Shown here: positions 1 to 10,600 of the stretch, piece by piece | How the letters are laid out: every line of letters begins with the position of its first letter | Position numbering within the stretch: the first letter of the stretch is position 1 | Source: Angiostrongylus vasorum | Taxonomy: Eukaryota; Nematoda; Chromadorea; Rhabditida; Metastrongylidae | Length of the DNA stretch: 64,000 bases | Assembly (NCBI GenBank): GCA_018806985.1 | Contig: JADANN010000286.1 | Location: 372,001-436,000 of the forward strand | Direction: 5' to 3' | Notes under the pieces: model-generated | What the model saw: only the letters and a program-made list of their open reading frames with translations | What the model was told of the DNA's origin: nothing | Databases searched by the model: none | Program-made: the position numbers and the translations under genes

Positions 1-155
1 ACGGATGCATCGAGCCAGTGCTACTATCCTCTTAGACAACATTGGTAGGAATTTGCCGACCCCGGACCCCGGATGGATGGAAGACTTGGCGGGGCATGGG
101 CACAGGGATCTATGTGTTGTATGGCGCCTCCGATCACTGCGCCACATGCGCCCTA
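1..155 (-). repeat. SINE-B copy, cut by window edge
   Basis: Reverse-oriented copy of the tRNA-derived repeat called B here. The tRNA-like head (GCGCAGTGATCGGAGGC on the minus strand) lies near 128-150. The 3' part runs off the window start. Confidence 0.7.
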
Positions 156-1610
156 TGGCGGAATGAGAATACCTAAAATACTTAGTTCTGATACTTTTAC
201 ATGTGAAACCCTAGTCTTTGACTGTGAGGAAGAACACTTACTGTCAAACGCTTACTTCACGCATGTTACCAGTACGACATACAATCTATTAGCGTTCTGA
301 GAAAATATCGTCTTCGCACTCCACCCCTAGAATTCCCGGGATTTTTCTTTCTCGCAACACTCAGCCGTCTGCCAGAAGAACGATACGTGGCGCCCGCATG
401 TGACCTGAAATCACCAGACTGGGGTGTTCCCCTGTCGCCGGCCGTCACGTGCATACCACGTGGCGGCTGAGAGTATGTGGGAGCGGGGAGAGTCCGCACT
501 GGGCCGAGCGATCGATGGCGAGGCGAGCAGCGGAGGGAACCGACGACAGCCGGCGGCACTGACCGCTTGTCGACGACGGTCATCCAGTCGGCGGTCGTCG
601 TCCTGCTGAAGCCGTTCGTCGTGTTCGCACCCGAATCCACCTTATTTCGGCAGTTCATTGCTTGAATGAAGTAGAGATAGCATGCAGTTTCTTCCTTCTC
701 ATACCTGCTTCTGTAGCTCCTTACTCTCTAACTATCATTTAACACTACAGTAGCTTGGTATTCACTTAGTCGTCTGACAACCAGAAACAGTCAGACAGAT
801 AGCTGGTTTGATTTCGTATGAAAAACATGACGAGTGTTCTTCGCACTTCTTTTTTCCAGTAGACGGTAGACGTCCTGACACACTTTACCTAACAAGAGTT
901 TGGGATTTCCGGATTTCCATGATGAAATTTATCCCTCCAGCTTATTTTTTGCAACCCTATTATAGTAAATGCAATTTATTTCAGCAAATGTTAGATTTCG
1001 TAGAAATTTCTCCACGGAAAGAACTAAGAAGCACACAAGATAGAGTTTTATTAAGAACATTTATGTTTGATGCTTAGTATTTTTTTAACACCATCAATAT
1101 CGTCGTTTAAGACATTGCTAACGAGATGAGTCGCATCTGACTCACGCGTTGCTGGATAGATTGGCCGGGGTGACTCGTGTTTGACTCAATTTTTCGTCAT
1201 TTATTTAACCTGATGGGGTTTTCTTGCTGCACTTTTTGTAATTATTCGATAGCTTATCAGACAGAGATGTTGTAAAGGTTGTCGTTCGGGATAAGCTCAG
1301 TTTTGCACTTGCAATAGTGCAAGTAACCAATCTATAGCAAATTAGCCGTTGTCCCATTCGCCAACCACACAAAAATCGGCACCAAGGGTAGGTTGGTTCT
1401 TCTTTAGCTACAGTAAACACATACATCTGAACAGTTGAATTAGCGACCGACAAATTATACTGCTTTTCCTTTGTTTTGTTGCTCTCGTCAGTGTTCAAAG
1501 TTCAGGCATGGAATGTGCGGCCTTTTACATGTTATCGTTGCTGATTTACTTTGTAGTCAATCGATAACTGGGATGGAAAAGGACAGAACGGGTTTTTCAT
1601 GAGCAAAACA
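156..1610. other. No recognisable gene; GC-rich patch at about 360-640
   Basis: I see no exon I can name. The stretch from about 360 to 640 is much richer in G, C and CpG than its surroundings and contains two perfect CACGTG hexamers (446-451 and 457-462). It could be a promoter or first exon of an unseen gene. The rest is ordinary AT-rich intergenic sequence. Confidence 0.4.
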
Positions 1611-1930
1611 GTGTGATGATCGTCCAAAAAACGCCGATTGACTGGCAGGGGGGCAAGGTTCCCGCGATCTTTGGGCTGACCTCTCTGGTTGACTCGGACA
1701 CCACCGCACCGTTGCGCCGTGGGGAGCGGGCGCCCACGGGTTCACGCCAAGACGCCGGTGTCCGACGAGTGACGTGCTGCTTCCATATCGGTGTCATCCA
1801 TGAAACAATGGTTGATCTTCGCATATGGTCTGGAGATACTGTAGGCAGTTTTACACGTGAAATCTTCCAAGCAGGAACTTGAGGGCCATGAGTTAAGAGG
1901 CGTGCTTTGTGCACCGTTCAGCAGCATTCA
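1611..1930. other. GC-rich open stretch, unrecognised
   Basis: A second compositionally distinct island. It is open on the plus strand from about 1613 to 1882 and also open on the minus strand, so frame openness is not informative. No family motif is recognised and splice sites are unconvincing. It may be a decayed exon or regulatory sequence. Confidence 0.2.
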
Positions 1931-3163
1931 ACAAGCATTTTTTCTCTGACCCCCCATAGTTCAGAAAATGGTGAGTAGATGTGCGAAAAAGTTACTGTTA
2001 AATACAGAAATAGCGTGGCCGGTCTGCAAATGACCATTGTTACTGGACAAACAGCACGACGAGTTCACATTTAGACGGTCTTTCTACTTGATAGCAGTGC
2101 TGTGGTGACTGTTTTGACTGACCCAGCCACCATGTGCCTTCGAATATACATCTATGTACATGTTCTTACGAACTTCCCTAGAAATGATGCGAGGTTGGTG
2201 CATGTTGTTGTTGTTGGTGTTGCTGTTATTCAGTGGCTGACATTTCGGCGATTTCGTCTTCCTTAGAGCCTGGACGTATTTTATGTAACGACACCCTTAT
2301 AATAAATTTCTATAGTATATATGAAGATTTAACATGTAAATTGAGGCCACTTTGTTTGAAATACTAAGCATGCTGCTTCGACTGGGACCACCCGTGTGTG
2401 TTCACGTGGGATGACGATTGGGACCTACCCAGCTCGGAAACCCAATTTGAAATGGGATGCCAAGTCACATGTGCTAGTGACGCATTCGTCTTTTCGGTTC
2501 ATTTTTGGAGTTTCTCCAATGTATTTTTTCACCGCATGCCTTAAATGAGATCAAGTGTATTGTAACTGAACTCTTTCAATCCGCGTCTATCCCCCTTAGA
2601 TGCATGATTACACACTTTTCTGAGGTGCACAAACGATCGTGGAGCTGACGACGGACTAATTGACGGCGTAGGGGTATTGGGTGAGAGGTCAATGACAGCC
2701 ATAGTTTTCAAGACCACTTTTTTTCACTTTTTTTTTCGAATATAACTTTCGAATATACTTTCGTTCTAGCGTTTCGTTTCTTGAAAACACATGAGAGAGG
2801 CATTTTTCATTACCAATCTACCCTACTTTTACGCCAGCTCAGTTATGCTTAGGGCGAAGAACCTGCAGCTCATGAGTTCTTTTTTCGTTCAAGATGTCTT
2901 GACCGTCAAGATTTCAGTGTTCTAGCTCTTGTTAAAATGTAAGCCCTACTCTCTTACTTCGTTGCACTACCACTTTAGCAACTTTTATGATCGCTGCCCT
3001 ATATATTTGAGGTTAACGCGAGTTTTTCTTTAACTACAAAAAAGAGGGTTTTCTGCCGTTATTCTTTGAAATCGATATACATGCTTCGAGTTAGTTTGCA
3101 ACAGTAACGAATTATGAAGAACGAACTTCAACTCGAATTTCAAGACTGTTTTATTCACCTGGA
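1931..3163. other. Intergenic, no gene seen
   Basis: No supported exon. It contains a GTT-rich run near 2203-2226, a decayed hammerhead-like motif at 2235-2272 and homopolymer T runs near 2715-2735. Confidence 0.4.
2235..2272 (-). ncRNA. Hammerhead-ribozyme-like motif, core mutated
   Basis: On the minus strand this reads like the dispersed hammerhead-like family, but the core is CUAAGGA instead of CUGAGGA and stem II has one mismatch (GACG/CGCC). Probably inactive relic of a Penelope-like terminus. Confidence 0.45.
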
Positions 3164-5420
3164 TCATCCTATCGCCCCCATTTGTTGATCGTTGAGTGCC
3201 TCGAGCAAGCGGTAGTAAATTTTCCATTTCTCCCCGTCGGCTGCAAGAGTAGCGCAGTGGGTTCTGCTCGCTCTAAGGACTCCTTGTGCACCACATCTCT
3301 GTTCCGGCACTTTCTTGAGGAACTTGGACTGTCGGGTCGTTGGTCTGTGTGGTTTGCATTTGAAATCCCGAAATATACAGTTGCCAACGGCTCTTGCCCA
3401 TCGGTTATTGTTCATACGCATTACGTGTCCGGCCCATCTTATCTTCGAGTGTTTGGCGCACAGAACGGCATCTTCTGAGTGATCTTTCATCTTACTTACG
3501 CAGCGACCAAGTTTCTGACGAACGCGTTGAGGCAGGAGGAATCGTGGAGTCGAAAAGGTGTGCACGGAGTCGGATCTTCCTTTTTCTCTTCACTACATCC
3601 TGGAGGATCTTGAAAGCCCCTCAAGCCGCTCGCTGCCATCTGCTCAGCTCGAGAGCTATGTCATTCACCATGTTGATTTCTGGACCTCGATAGACATATT
3701 TGGAACATGCGGAGATATTCGAGATATTCGTTCCATTGAACGTTAATGGGGCATACGAAACCAATCCGTTTCCGATAAACTTCTTTTTTTGTGAGATTTA
3801 GTCGAAGACCAATCTTTACACAAGAGTTATCAAAGTCGGACAACATGCGATCCGCCTGGCTAATGCTTGGTGTTATAAAAATGATGTCATCAGCAAAGCA
3901 ACGGTTCTATGTCTGCCGGCCGACGATTCGCACTCCCATTTGTGCCGACGATAATTGCCATTGTCGTGCAGTTCTCCCTTTTTCAACATTAACAGGCTCT
4001 TGCTGGTCTTCCGTTGAATAGAAACCTTGCACTCTGACAGGTAACTTGTGAAGGAACGAGCAAGTGTGTTGATGAGGATTAGCGGAACGTTCTTCAAGTG
4101 TTCTGGTGTTTTTTTTGTACGCACCTACTGTTGTTCGATTCTTCACCGACGAAATAGCATGTCGAATTTCGGAAGTGAGAACCGCTGGGACGACTTAATA
4201 AGCCTAAATCGTTTTCTCCATTGCCTTTTGGTAGGTGTAACAGTTCCATCTGGGAGTCAGACTACAGTCATCATGGTTTCTTTACTAGCGATTTTTCGGT
4301 GGGCTTTGCGAATGCTTTCCCAGCATCTGCAGATTCGACCATTACTGCTGCTCTTCTCTAAGATCTCCTTCTCTCACATCTGCAGTGTCTTGCGAGTTCG
4401 GACGTGAGTTGACGGTTTCCTGTAGCTCATGCGATTCCATGCTCTCGTATAAACTCTAGCGTTTCTGGAGACAGACGTATCTTGGTGACTTCCGAACTCT
4501 CAGCTTTGATAACGCTAACGTGAAGAAGTTGACTGAGCCGATCGCATTCCTCGTCGATGTTATCGGGAACGGCGTCTTCCCAACAGCCGACTAATGAACT
4601 GAATTAGTCACACTTTATAGTGATTTTGGGAATTCGTTTCTTGAACTTAGTAGCCTTTTCTCTTTTCCACGAGAAATGAAATCTTGCACGAGGAAGGCGA
4701 TGCTCTGATTCCGTGTAGAATTTTAAGGCAACAACGACATAGGTAGGACAAAATCTTTGATTTACTATGACGTGGTCTAGTGGTTACGGTACTCTCCATT
4801 GGGGAACTCTCATGTACAAACGGTGTAAGTGGAGCTTTTGAGATTGGGAATTACCATGAATGGCCTTGCTCATCATGATAAACTCATACAGCTGCTCACC
4901 CTGCTCCTTCTATTCTAATTCGTGGATCCCAGTGTGACGTTCTTCAGCAGTTCTTCTAGGTACAATCTTAGCGTTAAAATCTTCGATGACGACATTAAAA
5001 AAATGTATGGTCTTCTCTGTAGAAATTCTCCAAGTCCATACAGAATGCTTCGACTTCGTCTTCATCATAGCTTGATGTTGATGCTTTGACCACAAGCAAT
5101 GTCAAAGCCGGTAGTGGCACACATTTCTCAAACCGGAAAAAATATGATTCGGGTTAATTAGTCGTTCGAAGAATCGATGTTCATGGCCAAACTCGTGTTG
5201 ACGGGAAGTCTACACCGCCGACTCCCTCTACTGTCGCACGTTCTCAAGAACAGTTCTTCGGTGTCATAGACGATGTTGGATGGACGGCATCTTCTCATCT
5301 CTGCCAATTGGAAGATGTCGTACCTCCTTTATCCTTCTCGCCTGCATGATGAAGTCCTCTATCGAGGACTCAGATGCCAGCGAGCGTGCATTGTAGGCAC
5401 TTCGTCTCAAACGAGATGGA
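3164..5420 (-). mobile_element. Decayed RTE-type non-LTR retrotransposon
   Basis: Minus-strand reading in several frames gives an AP-endonuclease followed by a reverse transcriptase. Around 5330-5400 the frame reads AYNARSLASESSIEDF. Around 5230-5310 it reads NIVYDTEELFLRTCDSRG. Near 4960-5010 an endonuclease motif reads EDFNAKIVPRRTAEER (GDFNA is usual). The RT catalytic box reads FADDIIFITPSISQADRM near 3850-3910, with a CVKIGLRLNLTKK segment after it. The end, 3164-3565, reads SKIRWAGHVMRM, typical of nematode RTE C-termini. Frames shift repeatedly and stops intervene, so the copy is dead. Full-length elements are about 3.2 kb, so the 5' part is also missing. Confidence 0.8.
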
Positions 5421-5574
5421 TTCGATCAGCGTTAGTGGAGTTCAGTCAGTTCCATACAGTGACAAACCTCTTCATACACAATCTCGCCACTCCTTCCCTT
5501 CCTCCCTCTTCTTCGCTATTGTGGCTCAGCAGTCAAGTAGTAAAAAAATGAAGGACAAAGCTCTCGGCATTGAT

Positions 5575-5830
5575 TAATTCCTGAGGGTGCACCATGCATT
5601 CGACCGCACTAAGCATCGTTTAGAGGTGATTGAATGCATATCTGGCCTTTTTCAATGACTCGCGGTGGCCTACCGATGTATTGAGCCAGTGCTGCTATCC
5701 CCCTAGACAAGTCTGGTACCAATTTGTCTACCCCGGAGGGATGGAGGGCTTGGTGGGCCAGGGGTGCGAAGTTCGACCTCACGTGTGTGCTGCGCAGGGC
5801 GCCTTCGACCACTGCGCCATACGCATCCTT
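5575..5830 (-). repeat. SINE-B copy
   Basis: Reverse-oriented B repeat lying directly upstream, in minus-strand terms, of the RTE relic. The tail is at 5575-5600 and the GCGCAGTGGTCGAAGGCGCC head near 5800-5820. Confidence 0.75.
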
Positions 5831-7684
5831 GCCATCAACTAATTTGAAAAGTAAATAATTGAAATAAATATAAATCGGGAACTCACTGTCGCAATTTCTT
5901 TATGATCCTGTTGATGACAGGTTGTCGTTTGCCTGCCGTCATACTGACGTAGAAACAACATACCATCCAGTTTCTAAATCCACTCTTTTTTCTCAAACCA
6001 CACTCCTTTGGCTTTTGTTGTCAAATAGTTTAGCGGTCTGCGGATGAGCTAATCTAAATGAAAGTAGGCGGTAGCCTGGACTGGCTTTCATGTAGTGCCA
6101 TATTCGACCCTATTTTAAATGATTATTCGTTTTTTCAAGAAGAAATTCCGAGGAAAAACACCGAAATCCTCCACAACATCAGCTGGAGCCACCGAAGTGC
6201 TTTCTGTCTTTGTTTTTAAATGCATAAGTACTTACTTCTCGACAAGTTCGTAGATTGAAGCATAGGCTTCTCCTAATGCTGCCGCATCCCGTGAAAATTT
6301 TGGAAATTGCGAATTGCAGTGGTTCGAATGCAAGGAATAGGTGTTGATTGGTTTGCATCAGTACTACCTGTATGTGACGTTCGTTTGTCGTTCGAATAGA
6401 CATTTTCGATCGAATTCGATCATTTAGTTCTCGATTACCTTAGTTCTATATTTCATGTACGCTCAGGCAGATAGTTTTTTCTTTTTCTGATTTGTCTTCG
6501 ATCCTGTGGTACTCCAACATCAGCGTATCCTTGCTATCAACGTCACTAAATTCTATGTCAGAGTTTGACCAAATCTGTAATACTATTGGACCCTTTGGTG
6601 GTTCTTGTTGAGTTGGTGACCGGCAGTGCTAACTCAGAGTGACAACTAAATAGTTCTAAATTTACAACTTAAGTTTGATATTAGGTAAATAAAGAACAAT
6701 CTAGCAGTGAAGATTTCGCATTAAAACTACTTTGGTTCAAGAGCACGAGTTTTTGAACTTTGTTAAAAACCAGTGATGCTTTTTTGCAAAAGTGCATAAC
6801 TGTTAGATTTCTTAGCTGAGGGACTATTAGAGCAGAGTAGTAGCTTGTAGTTCTGTTGCTCATTCGTTTAATTATCATGTGCTTGTTTGAATAAGGGGGC
6901 TTCACTTTTCTGTTTTGTGATTTCTGTACACCTCCACTTTTGTAGTGACTGTGAGGAACTGGACAATTTCATCATGTAAGTGCGTAGTCTAAAGAGAGTG
7001 ATAAAAGTGTTAGTTTTGAAACATGGAGGTTTCCAGTGTCAGCACTCTTGGGAGGACGAGTGTTGATAATGTGCTAGTGGGATGTTCACATCTCATTAGT
7101 TGTTCGCCATGAGTAGAGAATTGCCTTCACACTAACACTAGTGGATTTTCGTGAACCAGGAAGAGCTGCTATCGTTTGAACGCTGTTTAGAATCATCTGA
7201 TTTTTTCTAGTCAACATCGTATCCTCAGCGATATCTCAATTTTATCAGCTCCTATCAGCTCTGTATATGTGCGAGCTGCTTTCTCTGAATTCATTCGTCG
7301 TCCGCCGTATTTTCGATAGTTCGCGTTTCAGCACAGTTTGGACTTCAGGAATTCTTTTCAGATTTTTATTTTATTCTTAGTGATCGTAATGTTTCACTTG
7401 CCACATTATCAGTAGAACTGATTCCCTTAACTCTGAAATGCTGTGCTGTTCAGTTGTGTGCTATTTTTTCTATTTGAGAGATACAAATCCAAGAAAACCA
7501 ATCTGTTTCTAAAATGGTAAGGTTCCAGCTGGCGATCACATGGATAAGTGAGTTTTCGCCGAGCTTAGATTTTTCCGTGCTGTGTACTGCAGTGTTACGA
7601 ATGAGAAGTTGTTCTTAATAGCAGACAAGCGAAAGCTTCCGCACTATTTGAGGGCAACAAAAGTCTGTTTTGTTCCTTCACCAG
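5831..7684. other. Intergenic, no gene seen
   Basis: AT-rich sequence without a supportable exon. Short ATG-led stretches near 7023 and 7514 end in plausible donors but resemble nothing I know. If the dioxygenase-like gene has further 5' exons they may lie here. Confidence 0.3.
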
Positions 7685-10600
7685 TCCCTGAAACTCACTG
7701 ATCTTGGGCACGCTTTTTCACTTTCCAGCCGAATATATGAGCGGAATCCGAATATGGTTGCGCTTCTTGATGATGTTGATGAACACCGTGAATATTGTCT
7801 TCTGCTTTATGTGCTTCGTTCTGCCAAAAATCACATATCTGAGCTTCCGAATCCTCACTGTTGTTGCCATTTTGAGATGATTGGACTGAAGTCGGCTCTA
7901 CGTCTGCCTCGTGGTCTGAGCGTGGAATGGGTGGACGGGATGAGGGCTCAATTCACCAACGTCTGGCTGCGCGACAACAGCCTGCACATGAGACCTTCCC
8001 TCATCCACCTCGACCTCAATCCATGCCCCCCAGGTAAACAAAGTACTACATCTAACCTCTACTACTTTTTATATTGGTAGAAGTCTTGACAATCAAGTAG
8101 CTTAAAAAATCGACTTTCATTAATTCAACGTAACTATAATCAGTACTTCTTTCTAGTTCTGTTTTAGCAAACACGAGGTGTTATTTTATTTCTTTATTTA
8201 CGTACAAGCTGACGTTTCGGCGGATTTCGCCTTCCTCAGAGCCTGGAAAGGTCATGTTGACAGCAATCTATTCGGCCAAACACCTCCATAACCAAACAGA
8301 GAAAACGCTGAACCAAGATTTCAATCACATTGAACACAGCTTTGCACACTCACCGCTTTCTATGAGGCTTCCACTGAGTATGTCGCGTGGAGACCAACCG
8401 CACAGAGTTCACATGGAAGCGTAATATGCCCCTCCCATCAAAATAACAGCCTTATATACTGCACCAATGTCACGCGTGATAATTAGGCATTCTTCCCTGC
8501 GGTTCATTTTCGGATTTCTGGAATTAATCCAGAACGCCTCGAGAGTTTTGCGCGCTTGTGTTCTCGATTCCTGCGCGAGGATCGTGACACGTACTTCAAA
8601 GTCCTCCCCGCTATGTCTCTGGGTCCTATGCGTGCCTAGTGGGGTATTTGGTTTACGTTTGCCGACTAGGTGTTCTTTTATGCGGGACACAGAGGGGTCT
8701 GCCCGTTTCGCCAATGTATTCGTCTCCGCACGTCTTACAGGAGATCAGATAAACTGTACCCGAGCTCATGCAATCACCGTCTCTACCATTAGGGCAAACT
8801 ATGCAATTTTTCGTTGCACATAGACGGTCATATAGGCGGTTACGAACTAGTTGGCGCCTAAGATTACTCGGTGGCATTTCAACTACGTTTACCGAATTCT
8901 CTAGACCCGCCCTTCTTAAGCAGCGTTTTATAGCTGCACTTACATCATTTGAGATGAAGGGTAGGATAAACGGGACCATTTTATCGCTAGAGTTGTCGTT
9001 TGGAGGCCTAGGATTTCCTCTACACCTGTCCCGAGCTACAGTTTCGTAGCCATTAGAAATGGCTATTTGCCGCGCCAAGTTCCGGGACTCCTCTCTCTGC
9101 TCTCTTCCCGTGCACACGTTGGTCGCTGTTCGAAACATGTTTCTTACCAGCGCCCTTTTCGTGTGAGAGGGGTGAGAGGAGAGGTAATGAACCAAGATGT
9201 TTTTTATTACTTGGCTTTCGGTACCACTTCGTAATGTAGCCATTTTCTGACAGGCTAATTTGGACGTTCAGGAATGGAAACCAGTTTTCTTTCGGTTTCT
9301 CTCGGGTGAACTTGATATACTCTGACTGTTCATTCAACAACTCGAAACATTTGCCCATTTCCTCTTGTGTTGAGCAAAGGACAAAACAGTCATCTATATA
9401 TCTACAGTAGAGTAGCGGCCCGAGATCGATCACCGGTGCTTCCATCTTAGACATAAACGCAATGGCAAGGCTTGGTGCCAGTCGTTGTCCCATTGCCAAC
9501 CCTCTTTTTTGAGCGTAGTACTTTCCGGACCATCTGAAGATTGAGCAATTCAAGCATTCTTTTAAGAGTGCCATCAACTGCTCTGTCTTGAAGCCATACA
9601 TGTTTATTTCTCCTTCGTGTTGTATAAGGAGTACGAATATGGCTTGCATTGCGGAGTCATTCGACATGTTTGTGTAAAGGGCGGTAACGCCGAAGGACTC
9701 CATCACGTACGCGCTGCTGGGCTGCGCTGTACGTAGACGATCCAGAAACATCTGGGTATTCGTAAGATGGGCTGGAATGTGTTTCAACAACTGGTTAAAT
9801 ATTAGGGTTAAAAACCATGTTATCCTATCCGTTGGCCCGTCTACACAGCTAATGATTGGTCTAACCTTAAACAATGATGGATCGGTAGACGCAATATCAT
9901 CGCTGGATACTAGCTTATGAGTTTTTATAAGCAAGTACAAGACGGGACGTATTGGTAGCTCAACTTTTAGTTGAGAGATAACTGATGGTTTTAAACCAGC
10001 AGCCCTTGCCATTTTGGCCCATTCGTGGTTCAATTTTCGGTATTTACTTTTAAACTCCTTCTCAGATGATGGACGATAAAGCGAAGCATCTTCAAAGATG
10101 CGTTTTCTTTATCTCAACATCAAACTGATGGGCAATTACGACAAACTCTCCACCCTTATCACTAACGGATAGTCTTATGTTTTTTCAACCTTATCAGCTC
10201 TCGTACCTCTCGCATACCACGTTTTTGCACTACAGTGAGGTTTGAGCTGTATCTTTTCGCGCTATAGTGATTAAGGACTTTGAAAGTTTCATTCGTAAAC
10301 ATCCGAAATTTAACATCAACTTCATTATTGGGCTCTTGTTGTCTAAAGAACGGCTGAGGAAATGGTGCTATTGGAAAGGCCTCCACTTTTTGTTCGTGCC
10401 TATTTTGCGCTTCATCTCTAGCTTTTCTGCGGAGTCTATTTTAAGGTTCATTTAAACTACATGCGACCCTACGCAAGGTTATCTTAGAAATTGGTTCAGA
10501 TGGTGAGAAACTCGGTCCCAATTCTAATAACGAGCGCGCACCGTCAAGGAGAGTCATGCCTCCTAACACGGTTAGCTTTGGATTTTCTTGCACATTATCT

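Noticed and set aside
3182..4407. Plus-strand open frames over the RTE relic
   Set aside because: Antisense shadows of the minus-strand RT; the FADD box and C-terminal motif read only on minus.
8467..9049. Plus-strand open frames over the Penelope-like element
   Set aside because: Antisense of the GIY-YIG endonuclease.
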